A stretch of 64,000 bases of DNA from JAGVJT01 sp964513205 (GTDB lineage: Bacteria; Pseudomonadota; Gammaproteobacteria; Legionellales; Legionellaceae), in the NCBI GenBank assembly GCA_964513205.1, contig CAZELP010000004.1:66183-130182 (forward strand), given 5' to 3'. The position numbers were made by a program, and so were the translations under genes. The notes beneath the pieces are model-generated. The model had not been told where the DNA came from, did no database searches, and worked only from the letters and a program-made list of their open reading frames with translations. This document shows positions 60,906 through 64,000 of this stretch, piece after piece; positions within the stretch are counted from its first letter, which is position 1; each line of letters begins with the position of its first letter.

Positions 60906-62654
60906 CTAACACGGTTTGAACTGATTTCTAGATTGGTCCATGCTCATTTGATTCAGTTTTTCTTTGATATCAACTAAAATAAGATCATCACTAAAAAAGC
61001 TGAAGATGCTTCTTGGTGATTTAAATATCATGTCAAGTGGATGATGATAAGACTCCCGTTTGCGAGAATTGATAATCGCCCTTAGCAATTTCACATATTC
61101 TTCAGACGACAAATTCAAATCCACAGGATTCCACCGTAAGCGAGCCCAAATCGACGCTCGATGTTCGCTTAATTTTTCCAAGAAAATAGAATTACTTATA
61201 AATGCATTACGCATAAATTCTGGCTTTATGATGATTTGTTTTAAGTAGTAGTTCCGAATGGTTTCATCGGATAACAATCTATGCACAAACGCAGAATAGT
61301 CATAGATCGGCTCCATAATGAACATGGTATTTGTCGTATTTTTGTCCAGGCGCGGATCAGATAGAAGGATTTTCACGATATCAAAATGACCTAAAAGAGC
61401 AGCCGTATATAACGGCGTTGCACCACTAGAATCGGCTTGGTTAGGGTTTGTCAGCGGATGAGCAAGCAAGGCCTTGACAATTGATGTGCATCCACGTTCT
61501 GCAGCGATGTAAAGCGGTGTTTCGCCATGATGATTTGCTTGATTAGGGAGTATCCGCGAGTCAGCAAGCAAAGCCTCGGCAACTGATAGATGTCTATGTT
61601 CTGTAGCGATGTAAAGCGGTGTTCGACCATAGCAATCGGCCAGATTAGGGAGTATTTGTGAATGAGCAAGCAAAGCCTCGACAAATGATCGGTATCCGTC
61701 TTTTGCAGCGATGTGAAGCGGTGTTCGACGATAATTATCGGCCAAATTCGGAAATATCTCTTCTTTAAAAGCAAGCAAGGCATCGATAAATGCGGTGTTT
61801 CGATTTTCTACGGCAATAAAAAGCGGTGTTCTGCCATCATTATCTGGTTGATTAAGATCTATTCTTGAGTCAGCGAGCAAGATTTTAACAATTGATGTTT
61901 TTCCATCGCGAATGGCGACGAAAAGCGGTGTTTCGCCATCATTATTTGCCTGATTAGGGAGTACTCGCGTATCGGCAAGCAATGTCTTAACAACCTTCTC
62001 AACAAATAGTGGGTTTTCGTTATATCGTATAGCAAATAAAAGCGGTGTTTCGCCACTCATATTTGCTTGATTAGGACACACTTCTTTAGCGGCAAGAAAA
62101 GCCTGGATAACTGATATATCTTGACGTCTCCAACCCTGATTATGAAAGAGCGCTTTTGTGGCGATGAAAAACGGTGTTTCGCCATTGTGATTGATCTGAT
62201 TAAATTTTATCTTTGGATGAGCAAGCAAGGCCTGGACAACTGGTATATGTTCACATCTTGCGGCGAGGTGAAGTGGTGTTTCACCATAGCAACCCTGATT
62301 AGGATTTATCTTTGCATGAGCAAGCAAAGCCTGGACAACCCGCGCATCTTTAGATTTTACTGCGAAGTAAAGTGGTGTTTCACCATGACAGACCTGATTA
62401 GGATTTATCTTTGCATGAGCAAGCAAGGCGTACACAACTTCGACATGTCCGTATCCTGTGGCGATGTAAAGTGGCGTTTCGCCAAATTCGTTGACCTTAT
62501 TGGGAAATACCGGCGTATGAGAAACCAGTGGATTGACACGTGCTTTATCGCCATATTTCGCGGCATTGTGAAACCATTTTCGATCATCGCTGTTGACTAG
62601 GTTATTTGGGCGCAAGAGCTTGACCGTATTTTTAAATGCAAAAAATTGACGCAT
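60906..62654 (-). CDS. Ankyrin-repeat protein (about 12 repeats)
   Basis: The 582-aa protein has one degenerate repeat (residues 30-60) and about eleven full ankyrin repeats from about 60 to 430, each built on GETPLYIA, a helix pair and VxALLAHxxINPNQ. Two repeats (near residues 165 and 210) have insertions of about 5-10 residues. A non-repeat domain of about 150 residues with scattered basic and aromatic residues follows, ending in QFKPC. There is no signal peptide. The ATG at 62654 has GGAG 6 bases upstream; a TTG at 62675 is less likely. It sits next to tmRNA, a common integration site. Ankyrin proteins of this kind are often host-directed effectors, but secretion is not shown here. Confidence 0.88.
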   Translation of the reverse strand: MRQFFAFKNTVKLLRPNNLVNSDDRKWFHNAAKYGDKARVNPLVSHTPVFPNKVNEFGETPLYIATGYGHVEVVYALLAHAKINPNQVCHGETPLYFAVKSKDARVVQALLAHAKINPNQGCYGETPLHLAARCEHIPVVQALLAHPKIKFNQINHNGETPFFIATKALFHNQGWRRQDISVIQAFLAAKEVCPNQANMSGETPLLFAIRYNENPLFVEKVVKTLLADTRVLPNQANNDGETPLFVAIRDGKTSIVKILLADSRIDLNQPDNDGRTPLFIAVENRNTAFIDALLAFKEEIFPNLADNYRRTPLHIAAKDGYRSFVEALLAHSQILPNLADCYGRTPLYIATEHRHLSVAEALLADSRILPNQANHHGETPLYIAAERGCTSIVKALLAHPLTNPNQADSSGATPLYTAALLGHFDIVKILLSDPRLDKNTTNTMFIMEPIYDYSAFVHRLLSDETIRNYYLKQIIIKPEFMRNAFISNSIFLEKLSEHRASIWARLRWNPVDLNLSSEEYVKLLRAIINSRKRESYHHPLDMIFKSPRSIFSFFSDDLILVDIKEKLNQMSMDQSRNQFKPC

Positions 62655-62811
62655 TACAACTCCGTTATTTAACAAAATCCAAACATCATTATGTTCACTA
62701 TATTATCACTTGTTAAAATTAAACACCACATATACCCATGATGTGATCATCATAAACGCATCTAAATGGGTCAAAGAACTATGGTGTTACATTATTCATA
62801 TTGAATGTGAT

Positions 62812-62840
62812 GTGCCAAAAAATTCAAACTATGATATAAT
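62812..62840 (+). promoter_or_regulatory. ssrA promoter
   Basis: A perfect TATAAT at 62835-62840 with GTGCCA at 62812-62817, 17 bases apart, lies 18 bases before the mature tmRNA 5' end. Confidence 0.6.
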
Positions 62841-62857
62841 GAAACTGTACACGAAAA

Positions 62858-63253
62858 GGGGGCGACCTGGCTTCGACGCGGGTTGCGAAACTTGAGGTGC
62901 ATGCCGAGACGGAGATCTCTCGTTAATCAGACTCGATAAATATAAATGCAAATGATGAAAACTTCGCGGGAGGCGAGGCTATCGCTGCATAAGCGGTAGT
63001 TAGCCAATCGCACCGTGCGCTGCCAAAAACCAGCGCCCCGTTGACCAGGCTCGCTTATCGGTACTGGATCAGCGGTCATCGAGGTAAGCTAGCGTTTTGA
63101 TGTGCCCCACATCAAAAGGCGAAAATTAGGGGCTCGCTCTGAAACATCCTGCCGGTCGGAGGAATCAGAGTCAACTTAAAAGACTAGGCTAAGCATGTAG
63201 AACTGAGAGCAGAGGATTTGCGGACGCGGGTTCAATTCCCGCCGCCTCCACCA
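62858..63253 (+). ncRNA. ssrA: Transfer-messenger RNA (tmRNA)
   Basis: Rescues stalled ribosomes. The 5' end GGGGGCG (62858-62864) pairs with CGCCTCC before ACCA at the 3' end (63253), forming the tRNA-like acceptor; the T-arm reads GGGTTCAATTCCC. The tag frame starts at GCA 62948 and ends at TAA 62990-62992, giving ANDENFAGGEAIAA. The tag and the 396-base length are normal for a one-piece tmRNA. CCA is encoded. Confidence 0.97.
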
Positions 63254-63302
63254 AATTAAGTTGTTGATTTATAAGAATAAAATTAGACTTCACTCAAATC
63301 GC

Positions 63303-63321
63303 GGCACCATAAAGGCACCAT
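63303..63321. repeat. Direct repeat downstream of tmRNA
   Basis: GGCACCAT occurs at 63303-63310 and 63314-63321, 50 bases after ssrA. It recalls repeats near tRNA/tmRNA-associated integration sites, but no integrase is in view. Confidence 0.3.
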
Positions 63322-63368
63322 TTACCTTAATATAATGATGAACCCTGTTTGCAAATTTGAGAATATCC

Positions 63369-64000
63369 ATGTCAACGATCATCTACAATAAAAAAATAGT
63401 TTCATCTAACGAGCCCTGCATCAGTTGTAATGATCGCGGCTTTACGCTTGGGCACGGATTTTTTGAAACGATACTTGTCAAAAAAGGAACATTTCCGGCG
63501 TTAGATTATCACTGGAAAAGATTAGTGGCAAGCGCTCAAATTTTGTTAATAGCACTGCCTTTCTCATATGAAGAGTTGGAATCAATGCTGATCGAATTGA
63601 TTATTCAAAACAATTTGCAAGATAAATTGGCCAGTGCAAGAGTGACTATTACGCATGGGGAGGCCGCAAGAGGAATTTTACCTCTGCAAGCACCCAACCC
63701 CAATTTTGTGATTGCTGTATTTGAAAGTGCAACGCCTAGCGATAAACCGTTTTCAGCGTGTCTTGTAAATACACGAAAGAATGAATATACAGCCGCTTCT
63801 AGAGTGAAAACGATCAGTTACATGGATAACATCCTGGCAAAACAAGAAGCGATGAGTCAAGGGTACGATGAAGCTATATTGTTGAATACTGCATCAAATG
63901 TTGCTGATGGCTCAATATCCAATATTTTCATTGTGAAAGAACAGCAAATTTTTACTCCACCGGTTAGTGATGGCGCTTTGCCTGGTGTGGTTCGATCTAT
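63369..64000 (+). CDS. pabC: Class IV aminotransferase, pabC-like (runs off window end)
   Basis: The ATG at 63369 opens a frame that continues past 64000. The first 210 residues match the branched-chain aminotransferase/aminodeoxychorismate lyase fold: NDRGFTLGHGFFETILV near residues 20-36, the PLP Lys probably in VKTISYMDN near 150, GYDEAILLNTASNVADGS and the SISNIFIV strand. In gammaproteobacteria this family includes PabC (p-aminobenzoate synthesis) and D-amino-acid aminotransferase; PabC is preferred because of the GFFETI start, with moderate certainty. Confidence 0.75.
   Translation, partial: MSTIIYNKKIVSSNEPCISCNDRGFTLGHGFFETILVKKGTFPALDYHWKRLVASAQILLIALPFSYEELESMLIELIIQNNLQDKLASARVTITHGEAARGILPLQAPNPNFVIAVFESATPSDKPFSACLVNTRKNEYTAASRVKTISYMDNILAKQEAMSQGYDEAILLNTASNVADGSISNIFIVKEQQIFTPPVSDGALPGVVRS

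Noticed and set aside
62121..62600. 159-aa plus-strand frame opposite the ankyrin gene
   Set aside because: It is a repetitive shadow of the ankyrin repeats on the other strand.
60906..62654. Repetitive DNA that could be a CRISPR array
   Set aside because: The periodicity is about 99-105 bases and codes for ankyrin repeats; there are no unique spacers or cas genes.

Overview
The window looks like a chromosomal segment of a gammaproteobacterium in or near the Legionellales (Legionella/Coxiella side). The evidence is a moderately AT-rich, gene-dense chromosome; a tmRNA whose tag reads ANDENFAGGEAIAA, which as I recall is the Legionella tag; a complete gammaproteobacterial nuoA-N cluster; and several large unrecognised proteins (ankyrin, NLS-like, CaaX-like tails) of the sort found in host-associated relatives. 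I saw no transposase, prophage or CRISPR array. The taxonomic call is an inference.

Layout. Positions 1-1916 hold the end of an unknown gene and an unknown 505-aa protein. From 22573 down to 2008 runs one almost unbroken minus-strand block: rlmE, ftsH, folP, glmM, tpiA, secG, tRNA-Leu(GAG), then all 14 complex I genes nuoA to nuoN. From 22735 to 28750 lie an unknown membrane protein, adenosine deaminase, two small conserved genes and a 1017-aa unknown protein. Positions 29023-33572 hold a CioAB-type bd oxidase with a small accessory membrane protein (too short for most gene callers), then a PiT phosphate transporter and its DUF47 partner. Positions 33673-36400 are the most accessory-looking stretch: a plasmanylethanolamine-desaturase (PEDS1/CarF)-like protein and a three-gene operon of an unknown protein, a queuosine-precursor transporter and a YpsA/SLOG-like protein.

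Positions 36602-43021 hold tRNA-Leu(CAG), fumC, rsmE, trxA, a POT peptide transporter, an unknown protein and an APC amino-acid antiporter. Two minus-strand operons follow: eno-dsbB-tgt-tsaC, and a Pmp3-like gene with dapB-mmsA-mmsB. Then come proQ coupled to a DUF2334 deacetylase-like gene (plus strand), tkt-gap-pgk (minus strand), a second unknown membrane protein apparently related to the one at 22735, prlC, a glutathione peroxidase, a 12-repeat ankyrin protein, ssrA, and the start of a class IV aminotransferase (pabC-like) that runs off the end.

How it fits together. The housekeeping genes give a respiratory, amino-acid-using cell: complex I, bd oxidase, fumarase, glycolytic/pentose enzymes (tpiA, eno, pgk, gap, tkt), valine breakdown (mmsAB), peptide and amino-acid uptake, and purine salvage (add). 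The most interesting hypothesis is queuine salvage: the transporter operon at 34571-36400 together with a Tgt whose substrate loop resembles the queuine-using Chlamydia type more than the E. coli type. Product names rest on recognised motifs read by eye; no database search was possible.
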